From positions 110,920-174,919 of the forward strand of contig JBEEOW010000004.1 of assembly GCA_041191405.1 (NCBI GenBank): 64,000 nt of DNA. The letters are read 5' to 3'. The notes under the pieces are model-generated. The model worked only from the letters and a program-made list of their open reading frames with translations, was not told the origin of the DNA and did no database searches. Source of the DNA: JBEEOW01 sp041191405. Its GTDB lineage: Bacteria; Bacteroidota; Bacteroidia; Cytophagales; UBA9547. This document shows positions 43,842 to 51,289 of this stretch, one piece after another. Positions within the stretch are counted from its first letter, which is position 1, and every line of letters begins with the position of its first letter. The position numbers and the translations under genes are program-made.

Positions 43842-44090
43842 CTGCTAGACCTAGTTTAGAGTTATAAAACTGCCATAGTGTTGGTTGTTAGTGCAAGCAT
43901 TTAGCTCGCACCATTGCCAATAACGCAAGCAAACAATGCTCTCTTTAGAATTTTTTGATTGCGTGTCCAAAATGTGTGTTGGTTAAATTGTTTAGCAAAA
44001 TTAACCAAAACAACATTTTGAAAAATTACAGATTTGTTAGAATGTTATTAGAAATTAATTAGAAAAATGAAGTCTAAAAATAGTATTTAC
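43842..44090. other. Insert between the duplicated copies, with strong inverted repeat
   Basis: No ORF of note. It has a higher GC content in its first half and two structures: a hairpin GTGCAAGC/GCTCGCAC (43892-43912, one mismatch) and an inverted repeat CAAAATGTGTGTTGGTTAA (43968-43986) facing TTAACCAAAACAACATTTTG (44001-44020). It may be the remnant of a recombination or mobile-element event that replaced the body of the first gene copy. Confidence 0.5.
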
Positions 44091-44136
44091 ACGAGCTTTG
44101 ACTTATTAATCAGAAATTCAAAAATAAAATCATAAA

Positions 44137-44904
44137 ATGCCTAAATCGACGAAAATTAAAATCAAAATGTTAGCAGTAGGTTTGTTAACATTTTTGGGTT
44201 TAAACAACCAAGTTTCTGCACAATCACTAATTGCAGGTATTCCAAGTGCCGATGTTGCTCCTGTTGGTAAAATCATGTTTACCCATGAATCGCAAATAAA
44301 TGCTTGGCAATATGATAAAGTTAAATGGAATAGTTTCAATTTTCTTTGTTACGGCGTGCAAAAAAATCTTGAATTAACTGTATCATTTAGTAATTTATCT
44401 AATTCTCCTGTTTCTCATGAATCGGTTGGATTTGGATTTAAAAAAATCATAGATATTAATGTACACATACCTGAAACAAAGTTTGTATTCGGTCAAAATG
44501 TATTATACGGTTTAAATGAAAAATCTGTAGGAGGATGGAGCTATGCAATGTTTAGCTTAAGAACACCAAAACTTAAAACTCGATTAACAGCTGGTTTAAG
44601 CCTTGGTTCGGCTGAGCTTTTTGGCTATGACACAAGCACAGTTAAAGACAACCTTGGTAATAAAAATTTTATTGTAACCCGAAGAAATCCATTATCATTT
44701 ATTGCAGGTATTGAACAACCTATTATAGAAAAGAAATTTTCAATTATTGCAGACTGGTTTTCAGGAGCTCATGATTTATCTGCATTAATTGTTGGTACTC
44801 AGTTAGAATTCAAACATTTGGTTTTCATTTCTGGATATAAATTTCAAAATTATGAACCGATAAAAAAGGGTTCAATTATTATTGAAATAATGCATGAATT
44901 TTAG
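44137..44904 (+). CDS. Outer-membrane beta-barrel-like protein, function unknown
   Basis: 255 aa. A signal peptide of about 30 residues (MPKSTKIKIKMLAVGLLTFLGLNNQVSA, cut before QSL) precedes a barrel-like body with alternating strands (FGFKKIIDINVHI, KTRLTAGLSLGSAELFG, FIAGIEQPIIEKKFSIIADWFSG) ending in IIIEIMHEF, whose terminal Phe suits BAM recognition. No family is recognised. It lies downstream of sbtAB and the CutA-like remnant, and its 5' end is duplicated upstream, so it may have been one of two tandem paralogues. A role in letting substrate reach SbtA is conceivable only from position. Confidence 0.65.
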   Translation: MPKSTKIKIKMLAVGLLTFLGLNNQVSAQSLIAGIPSADVAPVGKIMFTHESQINAWQYDKVKWNSFNFLCYGVQKNLELTVSFSNLSNSPVSHESVGFGFKKIIDINVHIPETKFVFGQNVLYGLNEKSVGGWSYAMFSLRTPKLKTRLTAGLSLGSAELFGYDTSTVKDNLGNKNFIVTRRNPLSFIAGIEQPIIEKKFSIIADWFSGAHDLSALIVGTQLEFKHLVFISGYKFQNYEPIKKGSIIIEIMHEF

Positions 44905-44926
44905 TTTTGCAACATTAAGCTAATAC

Positions 44927-44970
44927 AAAAAAAGAGCTAATTACCATTGCTGATAATTAGCTCTTTTTTT
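44927..44970. terminator. Bidirectional terminator between convergent genes
   Basis: Perfect 17-bp arms (44927-44943 and 44954-44970; core GAGCTAATTA) with T7 on one side and A7 on the other, between the outer-membrane gene and the terD gene. Confidence 0.9.
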
Positions 44971-44988
44971 ATTCATTTTTTTGATTCC

Positions 44989-45624
44989 TTATATCTTATT
45001 TACTTTTAAGAAATCAATTGTTTGGGCTATATCTTTTGCAGGAATAGCTTGACCAATTGCTGTAAATTTCCAATTACCGTTATCCTTTTCAAGTTTACCC
45101 ATCACCATTGATACTTTATTGTTAAAAGCAGGTTCTGAACCTAAGTTGAAAGTAGCTAACACATTTTCAACATGCTTACTTGTACCTTCAAAAACCCTAA
45201 TTTTGGTAAATGGAATTTCACCAAAGTGAATTTGTGAGTAAGAATTCAAATAAATATAGATAGTTTGTACTTTATCTGAAATCTTTTTCAAGTCAATAGT
45301 AATAACCTCATTATCGAAACCATCATCACCACCGACATCACCCGAACGGTCGTCGCCACTGTGAACCACAGCACCATCTTTTGAACGAAGTACATGGTAA
45401 TAAACAGTTTCTAATTGATTCATTTCTGCATCAAACAAAGTTACCGAGCCATCAAGGTCAACTGCTTCGTCACTACTTACTAAACCAAAAAAAGCTTTTT
45501 TACGAATTGCTCCCCAGTTTAAACCAACAGCTACTGATTCTAAAGGTTTTTCAGCTTTAACTAATGAAATTGCAGAACCTTTGGTTAATACAATTCCAGT
45601 TTTTCTTCTTGCTTCTTCAGCCAT
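44989..45624 (-). CDS. TerD-family protein, divergent subtype
   Basis: 211 aa TerD-domain protein, more distant from the two 187-aa copies. It has VLTKGSAISLVKAEKPLESVAVGLNWGA at the N-terminus, the acidic calcium-site loops DEAVDLDGSVTLFDAE (about 52-67) and HSGDDRSGDVGGDDGFDNEVITIDL (about 92-116), and ends in a WKFTAIGQAI segment. The double-Asp loops suggest two calcium sites. It is the last gene of a minus-strand operon pspA-terD-terD, 15 bases after the second copy. Such pairing of PspA with TerD proteins points to membrane-stress protection. Confidence 0.92.
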   Translation of the reverse strand: MAEEARRKTGIVLTKGSAISLVKAEKPLESVAVGLNWGAIRKKAFFGLVSSDEAVDLDGSVTLFDAEMNQLETVYYHVLRSKDGAVVHSGDDRSGDVGGDDGFDNEVITIDLKKISDKVQTIYIYLNSYSQIHFGEIPFTKIRVFEGTSKHVENVLATFNLGSEPAFNNKVSMVMGKLEKDNGNWKFTAIGQAIPAKDIAQTIDFLKVNKI

Positions 45625-45639
45625 TATTACAAAAATTAA

Positions 45640-46203
45640 TTAAGCTACAAACATGTTTACCAAACCTTCAAGACCAATGTTTGTACCAACGCCCGAAGCA
45701 AAGAATCTCCACTCGCCATCTATTTTTTGTAAACGACCAACTTCTACTTCTGAGTTGTTAGTAAACTCAGCATCAAGGTCGTAACGAAGAATTTCTCTTT
45801 CAGTTTCTACATCAAATAAACGAATGTAAGCATCTTTTAATAAGCCGAAATTTTGGCGGCGAGTGGCTGCTTCGTGAATTGTAACAATAATTGCGATGTC
45901 AGTAATTTGTGGGTCAATTGCAGCTAAATTAGCTAAAATCAATTCGTCATCACCTTCGCCTTTACCAGTACGGTTATCGCCCATGTGCTGAATTCCGCCA
46001 TCTGGTGATTTTAAATTGTTATAAAAAACGAAATATGCGTCATCAGGAATTTTTCCATTTGCTTTTAACATAAATACTGATGCATCTATGTCGATAGTGG
46101 TTGATGTTAAAAATTCCCACCCCAAACCAATCATTAATTTCTTAAGTCCTGGCTCGTTTTTAGTTAGATTAAATGAACTTCCTTTTTTTAAATTGATAGC
46201 CAT
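45640..46203 (-). CDS. TerD-family stress protein
   Basis: 187 aa, near-duplicate of the TerD at 38471 (about 83% identical by hand count). Calcium-site regions IDIDASVFML and MGDNRTGKGEGDDEL are intact. It lies 15 bases before the 211-aa TerD gene and 38 bases after pspA, in one minus-strand operon. The differences between the copies cluster in the loop after GLGWEF (LTSTTI against SSTTML) and in the C-terminal third, so they probably differ in partners rather than in calcium binding. Confidence 0.93.
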   Translation of the reverse strand: MAINLKKGSSFNLTKNEPGLKKLMIGLGWEFLTSTTIDIDASVFMLKANGKIPDDAYFVFYNNLKSPDGGIQHMGDNRTGKGEGDDELILANLAAIDPQITDIAIIVTIHEAATRRQNFGLLKDAYIRLFDVETEREILRYDLDAEFTNNSEVEVGRLQKIDGEWRFFASGVGTNIGLEGLVNMFVA

Positions 46204-46241
46204 AATTACTTGATTTAATTTGTGTTAAAACGCTAGTTAAA

Positions 46242-47102
46242 TTATTGTTTATTGAAAAACTGATTTATTTGATTATTTAAATCATCTTTCTTATCAGGTG
46301 ATTTAAATTGTTCGTCAAAGTTAATATTGGTACGTGGAGGTAATTGATAATTACCATTTGGTGCAGATAGTTGCTGAGGTTCAGCTGGTTTACTTGGTTC
46401 TGTAGGAATTACAATTGTTGCACTTGTGCTATTTTCAGCAGCTAATTTACGTTTTAGCTCTTCCAATTCATTACTTACCGTAACATCAGTTTCAAGTTTT
46501 ACAAAACTACGTTCAAGTTCGTTGTTCATACCCATCAACTCATTCATAGCTTCTGCTTCGTGCGTCATTGCATTGATTTTTTCTTCGTAACGTGCAAAAT
46601 TCGACATAGCATCATTATCCAAACCTCCTAACTGACGAGCAATTTCAGTCTGTGCTTTAGCACTTTCAGCCTGAGCAATAAGAATATTTTTCTTCACTTT
46701 AGCTTCGTCTAACTTAATTTTAAGTTGATCTAGTTGCTGCTTTAGCAATGTGGTATTTTTGCGAGCATTTTCAGACAATAAATAAAATTGCTCAGCTTGT
46801 TTTTGGTCTAAAGCTTTTTTGGCAAGCGCTTGTTTAGCCAACTCTTCGTCATTGGTTTTTAAAGCGTAAGTAGCTTTTTGCGTCCAGCTTTCAGCACTTA
46901 ATCTATATTGTTCAAATTTCTTTCTTAAATCTTTTTCATTAGCCATTGCTTTTGAAAGCGACTCAGTAACTTTAGTAACAGAAGTTGCAAGTTCCTCAAT
47001 AGCAAGCTTTAACATTTGAACAGGATCTTCAGCTCTATCAAGAGCATCGTTAGCTTTAGCTTTAAATATATTTAGAAAACGTTGAATTAATTTACTCCAC
47101 AT
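46242..47102 (-). CDS. pspA: PspA/IM30 (ESCRT-III-like) membrane-stress protein
   Basis: 286 aa. Residues 1-24 (MWSKLIQRFLNIFKAKANDALDR) form the amphipathic helix that binds damaged membranes, followed by AEDPVQMLKLAIEEL, the diagnostic family segment, and long coiled coils to about residue 220. The tail (about 225-286) is a Pro/Gln/Asn-rich linker ending in NQINQFFNKQ, longer than in E. coli PspA. It heads the operon with two terD genes. No pspB, pspC or pspF is present; the TerD proteins may be its partners here (inference). Confidence 0.94.
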   Translation of the reverse strand: MWSKLIQRFLNIFKAKANDALDRAEDPVQMLKLAIEELATSVTKVTESLSKAMANEKDLRKKFEQYRLSAESWTQKATYALKTNDEELAKQALAKKALDQKQAEQFYLLSENARKNTTLLKQQLDQLKIKLDEAKVKKNILIAQAESAKAQTEIARQLGGLDNDAMSNFARYEEKINAMTHEAEAMNELMGMNNELERSFVKLETDVTVSNELEELKRKLAAENSTSATIVIPTEPSKPAEPQQLSAPNGNYQLPPRTNINFDEQFKSPDKKDDLNNQINQFFNKQ

Positions 47103-47247
47103 ATTGCGGTAATTTTTAGTTTAAATTAATAATAATTATTAGACCCTAAATTAATGAGTTTTAGATTAAATAACATAGATTTTTATCAATTTTCTTTTTA
47201 TTGTTCAAATAACAAACAAGCATTTAACGAAATTTCAGTTAAAACAT

Positions 47248-47255
47248 TATTTTTG
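47248..47255 (+). promoter_or_regulatory. Candidate -7 promoter element (TATTTTTG)
   Basis: TAnnTTTG match ending 18 bases before the ATG at 47274, supporting that start for the 44-aa protein. An earlier in-frame ATG at 47154 would lie upstream of this promoter. Confidence 0.55.
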
Positions 47256-47273
47256 TACAAACATCTATTCAAA

Positions 47274-47408
47274 ATGGAAAAACCAATTTTTGAAAAACAT
47301 AATAAGCCTTTAAATATTTACGAACAACGTTTTGAAAAATTGATGATGTTGATTCGAATTGATAAAATGTTAAAATCAGCCAAAGTTACACATAAGAAAA
47401 TGGATTGA
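47274..47408 (+). CDS. Small 44-aa basic protein coupled to a nucleotidyltransferase gene
   Basis: MEKPIFEKHNKPLNIYEQRF at the start, then a helical segment EKLMMLIRIDKMLKSAKVTHKKMD. It contains no signal peptide. Its stop (47406-47408) is one base from the ATG of the nucleotidyltransferase gene, so the two are almost certainly cotranscribed and translationally linked. The predicted amphipathic helix and tight linkage fit a small antitoxin- or adaptor-like partner, but I recognise no family. Start chosen from the promoter at 47248. Confidence 0.6.
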   Translation: MEKPIFEKHNKPLNIYEQRFEKLMMLIRIDKMLKSAKVTHKKMD

Positions 47409-47409
47409 T

Positions 47410-47883
47410 ATGGATATTTTAGATGAAGGTTTACTAAAACTTTGGCAAAATTTACAACTGTTTAATGTTAAATATATTATGGTTGGAGGGTTTGCAACTA
47501 ATTTACATGGATTTTCAAGAACTACAGCTGATTGTGATATTTGGATTGAAGATAGCATTGAAAATAGAGCAAATCTAAGAAAAGCATTAGAAAAAAATGA
47601 GGATATAAAACTTGAGATGATTGAAACGATGCAATTTGTTCCAGGTTGGTCATCGATTAAACTAAACTCAGGTCTGGAATTAGATATTATGACATTTATA
47701 AAGGGTTTTCCTCAAGCCTTATTCTATGAATGTTACCAAGTAGCATCAATTGCAGAATTATATAACTTGAAAATCCCTTTTTTACATTTAAATCATTTAA
47801 TCGAAGCCAAAAAGCAATCAGGACGCCCTAAAGATTTAATTGATTTAATTGAATTAGAGCGTATTAGAGATGAAATGAAATAA
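47410..47883 (+). CDS. Nucleotidyltransferase-fold protein
   Basis: 157 aa. The nucleotidyltransferase motif is present: GG at residues 26-27 (VGGFATNLHGFSRTTADCDIWI) and the catalytic pair D41-x-D43. A third acidic residue is offered by LELDIMTF (about 93-100). The C-terminal half has HLNHLIEAKKQSGRPKDLIDLIEL, the usual NTase-superfamily (DUF6036-like) helix with K-x-x-x-RPKDxxD. Related stand-alone proteins include toxins such as AbiEii and MNT-type enzymes. Target unknown. Cotranscribed with the 44-aa protein upstream. Confidence 0.82.
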   Translation: MDILDEGLLKLWQNLQLFNVKYIMVGGFATNLHGFSRTTADCDIWIEDSIENRANLRKALEKNEDIKLEMIETMQFVPGWSSIKLNSGLELDIMTFIKGFPQALFYECYQVASIAELYNLKIPFLHLNHLIEAKKQSGRPKDLIDLIELERIRDEMK

Positions 47884-47929
47884 ACTAAAACATAATAGAA
47901 AATAAATTGAATTTCGGTAAATTTGCAAT

Positions 47930-49090
47930 ATGACAGCAATTAACTCATTTGTAGAAGAAATTCAGTATAGTTTTGATAATAAAACATTTATCAAAATAAA
48001 ATGTAGTAAACCTAAATCAAAATCAAGCGATTTGGTTCATATTTATATTAGACCTATTTTGATTAAAAATGAAACCAAACTTTCTTTTACTTATAAGTTT
48101 AAAACGAACGACCAAACTAAAAACTTTTCTATCAAAGAAGGCTTAGCTGAAATCAATTCATTGATTGCTAATCAGTTTCTTGCATTTACACTTTTTACTT
48201 CTGAAAACGACTTTAATTTATTGGGGAATATTAAAGGAACTTATACCTTAATTAAAGGTAAAGCTACTCAAGTTCAGCCTGCTTCTTTGTCGCACAATAG
48301 AGAAAAAATAAAGCGGAGCGAAAGCAATGCAAGTTATTTACACTTGCTTGGCATAAGTACTGAAAATGGCGAAATTATCCCTGCCATGGCAGATAAATAT
48401 CGCCAAATAAATAAATATTTAGAAATTATTGAAGCCCAGTTGAAGGATCTAAAATTACCTTCTGAAATTAAAATTGTTGATATGGGCTCAGGCAAAGGTT
48501 ATTTAACTTTTGCTTTATATGATTTTTTGAAAAACAAAAAAGGCTTAAATGTTTCAATTACTGGTATTGAACTTCGTGAGGATTTAGTTTCATTTTGCAA
48601 CAAAACTGCACAAGAATGTGGTTTTACAGGACTTGATTTTGTAGCCGAACGCATTGAAAACTACCCTAATACGCAAATTGACATACTCATAGCATTGCAC
48701 GCTTGCGACACTGCCACCGACGATGCTTTATTCAAAGCCATCACCTCAAATGCAAGCTTGATTATTTGTGCGCCATGTTGCCACAAACAAGTTCGTCAAC
48801 AAGTAAAAGGTAAAGAGCAAAAAAGTCCATTATTAAAGTACGGAATTTTTAAAGAACGTCAGTTTGAAATGGTAACCGATGCTATGAGAGCATTGATTCT
48901 TGAAAAAAATCAATATTCTACCCACATTTTTGAATTTGTATCAAACGAACATACACGAAAAAATATCATGTTGGTTGGTGCAAAAACGGATTCAAAAGCT
49001 AACATTTCTCAAATTGATTCAAAACTTGATCAAATTAAAGAAGAATACGAAATTGAATATCAGCATCTTGAGAAGTTATTGAGAGTTTAG
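47930..49090 (+). CDS. Class I SAM-dependent methyltransferase (Methyltransf_32/METTL25-like)
   Basis: 386 aa. An N-terminal domain of about 170 residues without clear homology precedes a Rossmann methyltransferase: motif I IVDMGSGKGYLTFAL (about 182-196), acidic motif II TGIELREDL (about 213-221), and motif IV ILIALHACDTATDDAL (about 248-263). The CAPCCHKQVRQQ segment (about 278-289), a Cys-rich loop typical of the METTL25/RRNAD1-like branch (Methyltransf_32), follows. The substrate is probably RNA or protein; it is not known. Single gene, followed by a heptad array. Confidence 0.85.
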   Translation: MTAINSFVEEIQYSFDNKTFIKIKCSKPKSKSSDLVHIYIRPILIKNETKLSFTYKFKTNDQTKNFSIKEGLAEINSLIANQFLAFTLFTSENDFNLLGNIKGTYTLIKGKATQVQPASLSHNREKIKRSESNASYLHLLGISTENGEIIPAMADKYRQINKYLEIIEAQLKDLKLPSEIKIVDMGSGKGYLTFALYDFLKNKKGLNVSITGIELREDLVSFCNKTAQECGFTGLDFVAERIENYPNTQIDILIALHACDTATDDALFKAITSNASLIICAPCCHKQVRQQVKGKEQKSPLLKYGIFKERQFEMVTDAMRALILEKNQYSTHIFEFVSNEHTRKNIMLVGAKTDSKANISQIDSKLDQIKEEYEIEYQHLEKLLRV

Positions 49091-49256
49091 TATTAGGTAT
49101 TAGGTACTAGGTACTAAGTATTAGGTACTAAGTATTGCTATTTGGTTCTTACAAAAATAAACATTGTACTTAATACATTTTACTTAATACCCTGTTGTCT
49201 ACGCCTTGTACTTAATACTTAATACCTTGTACTTTATACTAACATTCTTGTACTTT
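49091..49256. repeat. Heptad arrays (TATTAGG/TACTAAG and CTTAATA arms)
   Basis: Starting one base after the methyltransferase stop, 7-base units TATTAGG, TATTAGG, TACTAGG, TACTAAG, TATTAGG, TACTAAG, TATT run in exact register to about 49136. A spacer follows, and then complementary units CTTAATA (four copies), CCTTGTA, CTTTATA and CTTTGTA spread over about 49168-49260. The two arms can form long imperfect stems. They fill the gap before mrp. Confidence 0.82.
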
Positions 49257-49306
49257 GTACCATAAACAAGTATATTGCATAAAATTTATTAAATCTAAAT
49301 AAAAGT

Positions 49307-50401
49307 ATGGCTATTACTAGCGAAGACGTAATAAAAGCACTTTCTACAGTACAAGAACCTGACCTTAAACAGGATTTGGTTACTTTAAATATGGTGAAAG
49401 ATGTTACTGTAAATGGCAACAAAGTTGAATTTACCGTAGTACTTACCACCCCAGCTTGTCCATTAAAAGAACTTATTCGCAATAGCTGTATTGATGCTGT
49501 TAAAAATTCACTTGGTGATAACCTTGAAGTTACAGTAAACTTAACAGCAAATGTTAGTTCAGGTAGAGACAACTCTCCCCTACTTCCAAATGTAAAAAAT
49601 ATTATTGCCATAGCTTCTGGTAAAGGCGGTGTTGGTAAATCAACTGTAACTTCAAACCTTGCTATTGCATTGGCAAGAGAAGGTGCAAAAGTTGGTTTGA
49701 TTGATGCTGATATCACTGGACCTTCAATTCCTGTGATGTTTGGTGTTGAAAATGCCAAACCAATGGTTGAAGTTAAAAATGGCAAAAACTATATTATTCC
49801 AGTTGAGCAATATGATGTAAAATTGATTTCAATTGGTTTCCTTGCTCCCGCTGAAAATGCGGTTGTTTGGCGTGGACCAATGGCTAGTGCTGCCTTGAAA
49901 CAATTTATTTCTGATTGCGATTGGGGCGAATTAGATTATTTATTGATTGACCTTCCTCCAGGAACTGGCGATATTCACTTAACATTAGTTCAAACTATCC
50001 CTGTAACAGGTGCTATTATTGTAACTACTCCTCAAAAAGTAGCATTAACTGATGCACAAAAAGGATTAGCAATGTTCCGTCAGCACCCAATCAATGTACC
50101 AATTATTGGTGTAGTTGAAAACATGGCATACTTTACCCCTGAAGAATTACCTGAAAATAAATATTATATTTTCGGACAAGGCGGAGGAAAAGCACTTGCT
50201 GATGCTTATGGAATAGATTTCTTAGGAGAAATTCCATTGGTACAAAGTATTAGAGAATGTGGCGATGCTGGTCGCCCTGCAATAATGAGTAACGATACAA
50301 CATCTGATGCATTCCAAGCATTAGCGCAAAAAGTAGCTCAAAATGTAGCAGTTAGGAATGCGAGTTTGGGTCAAACCAAAATAGTGGATATAAAAGTATA
50401 A
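49307..50401 (+). CDS. mrp: Mrp/ApbC-type Fe-S cluster carrier ATPase
   Basis: 364 aa. An N-terminal MIP18/DUF59 domain (about 1-75: EDVIKALSTVQEPDLKQDLVTLNMVKDV, with CPLKELI near 60) precedes a P-loop NTPase with the deviant Walker A GKGGVGKST at about 105-113 and DADITGPS (about 135-142). IDLPPGTGDIHLT and VVENMAYFTPEELPENKYYIFGQGGG are conserved. Many Mrp proteins have a CxxC in this last region; it is missing here, which I believe is usual in Bacteroidota. The gene for Nfu lies 21 bases downstream. The protein is a scaffold or carrier for Fe-S clusters. Confidence 0.93.
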   Translation: MAITSEDVIKALSTVQEPDLKQDLVTLNMVKDVTVNGNKVEFTVVLTTPACPLKELIRNSCIDAVKNSLGDNLEVTVNLTANVSSGRDNSPLLPNVKNIIAIASGKGGVGKSTVTSNLAIALAREGAKVGLIDADITGPSIPVMFGVENAKPMVEVKNGKNYIIPVEQYDVKLISIGFLAPAENAVVWRGPMASAALKQFISDCDWGELDYLLIDLPPGTGDIHLTLVQTIPVTGAIIVTTPQKVALTDAQKGLAMFRQHPINVPIIGVVENMAYFTPEELPENKYYIFGQGGGKALADAYGIDFLGEIPLVQSIRECGDAGRPAIMSNDTTSDAFQALAQKVAQNVAVRNASLGQTKIVDIKV

Positions 50402-50422
50402 TCATTTTTACAATAAGATATT

Positions 50423-50671
50423 ATGAGCGAAGTACTAACATTAAGTGAACGAGTAGAAGCTGCTCTTGATACCATTCGTCCGTATATGGAGGCTGATGGA
50501 GGCAATATCAAATTACTAGAAATAACTAGTGATATGGTTGCCAAACTTGAACTTTTAGGGCAATGTGGTAATTGTAAAATGTCGATGATGACAATGAAAG
50601 CTGGTGTTGAAGAAGCTATTAAAAAAGCTGTTCCTGAAATTACTGGCGTAGTTGCTGTTAATGGTTTGTAG
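50423..50671 (+). CDS. NfuA/NifU C-terminal-type Fe-S scaffold
   Basis: 82-aa stand-alone Nfu domain. RVEAALDTIRPYMEADGGNIKLLEI (10-34) and the cluster-binding motif GQCGNCKMSMMTMKAGVEEAIKK with Cys48 and Cys51 are canonical. It forms a two-gene operon with mrp (21-base gap), a common Fe-S delivery pair. Immediately after the stop codon a perfect 18-bp heptad-type inverted repeat and a terminator follow. Confidence 0.94.
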   Translation: MSEVLTLSERVEAALDTIRPYMEADGGNIKLLEITSDMVAKLELLGQCGNCKMSMMTMKAGVEEAIKKAVPEITGVVAVNGL

Positions 50672-50723
50672 AAAGTATTAGGTATTAAGCACAGAAAATT
50701 AAGCACTTAATACCTAATACTTT
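50672..50723. repeat. Perfect 18-bp heptad-type inverted repeat after nfu
   Basis: AAAGTATTAGGTATTAAG (50672-50689) and its exact complement CTTAATACCTAATACTTT (50706-50723), with a 16-base loop. Units TATTAGG/TATTAAG share the family of 49091. Further CTTAATA units follow at 50728-50734. Confidence 0.85.
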
Positions 50724-50739
50724 GTACTTAATACCTTAA

Positions 50740-50775
50740 AAAAAAGCATCGTTAAATAAATAACGATGCTTTTTT
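50740..50775. terminator. Bidirectional terminator between nfu and the small lipoprotein genes
   Basis: Perfect 15-bp arms (50740-50754 and 50761-50775; core GCATCGTTA/TAACGATGC), T6 and A6 tails. Confidence 0.9.
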
Positions 50776-50800
50776 ATGAATATTTATATTGATATTTCTA

Positions 50801-50929
50801 CTACTTAATACTCGCAGAAACTGGAGCATTAGTATTAGCTTTCATATACGTAGGACAAGTTCTGTGACCTCTGCATGAAGCCAAAACTACAAGGGCTAAT
50901 GAGGCAATTATAAGAGATATCTTTTTCAT
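50801..50929 (-). CDS. Tiny lipoprotein with CRGH-x-TCPTY motif (42 aa)
   Basis: A 42-codon gene starting at the ATG 50929: MKKISLIIASLALVVLASC is a complete lipoprotein signal with lipobox LASC (Cys19). The mature peptide begins C-RGHRTCPTYM and continues KANTNAPVSASIK. The paralogue at 51112-51225 has the same lipobox, then CRGHHTCPTYK. Between the two Cys residues lie Arg, Gly, His, which suggests a small metal- or haem-binding or redox site on the lipid-anchored peptide; this is inference. Small Cys-Pro-x-Tyr lipoproteins are frequent in Bacteroidota and rarely annotated. Confidence 0.75.
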   Translation of the reverse strand: MKKISLIIASLALVVLASCRGHRTCPTYMKANTNAPVSASIK

Positions 50930-51048
50930 AATGCTAAATTGAATAATATTTAGACAAAATTAAATTATTTATTTATAAATACAAGATTTTACTCAAACTG
51001 TTTTTAAAGATTTAATAAACTTTATCTAAAATGCCTGTTTTCATACAA

Positions 51049-51090
51049 CAAAAACCACCTTGCAAAATCTAGAATTTCACAAGGTGGTTT
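51049..51090 (-). terminator. Terminator after the 37-aa lipoprotein gene (minus strand)
   Basis: Perfect 11-bp arms AAACCACCTTG (51052-51062) and CAAGGTGGTTT (51080-51090). On the minus strand it is followed by a T-rich stretch. Confidence 0.75.
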
Positions 51091-51111
51091 ATAAAAAGAA
51101 CAAATTATTTC

Positions 51112-51225
51112 TTAATTTAAGCTTGTTGGTGTTTCTTTGTAAGTAGGGCAAGTATGGTGACCTCTACAAGATGATGCTAAAGCCAATGCAATAATTGATG
51201 CTGCAATGATAAATATCTTTTTCAT
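51112..51225 (-). CDS. Tiny lipoprotein with CRGH-x-TCPTY motif (37 aa)
   Basis: A 37-codon gene from ATG 51225: MKKIFIIAASIIALALASSC signal with lipobox ASSC (Cys20), then CRGHHTCPTYKETPTSLN. Signal, lipobox and the CRGH-x-TCPTY core match the paralogue 183 bases downstream at 50801; the tails differ. Each copy has its own terminator, so they are probably separate transcripts. The 64-base gap to the arginine decarboxylase gene's end shows no clear -7 element. Confidence 0.75.
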   Translation of the reverse strand: MKKIFIIAASIIALALASSCRGHHTCPTYKETPTSLN

Positions 51226-51289
51226 GACTAATTTTTTTTAATTGATTTTTATATTCTGAATGTAAATACAAATTTAATAAAATTTTAGT

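Noticed and set aside
47154..47273. Upstream extension of the 44-aa gene to an ATG at 47154
   Set aside because: The extension lies upstream of and across the -7 element at 47248 and has low-complexity composition.
49091..49256. Periodic repeats as a CRISPR array
   Set aside because: Units are 7 bases, directly adjacent with no unique spacers, and no cas genes are present.
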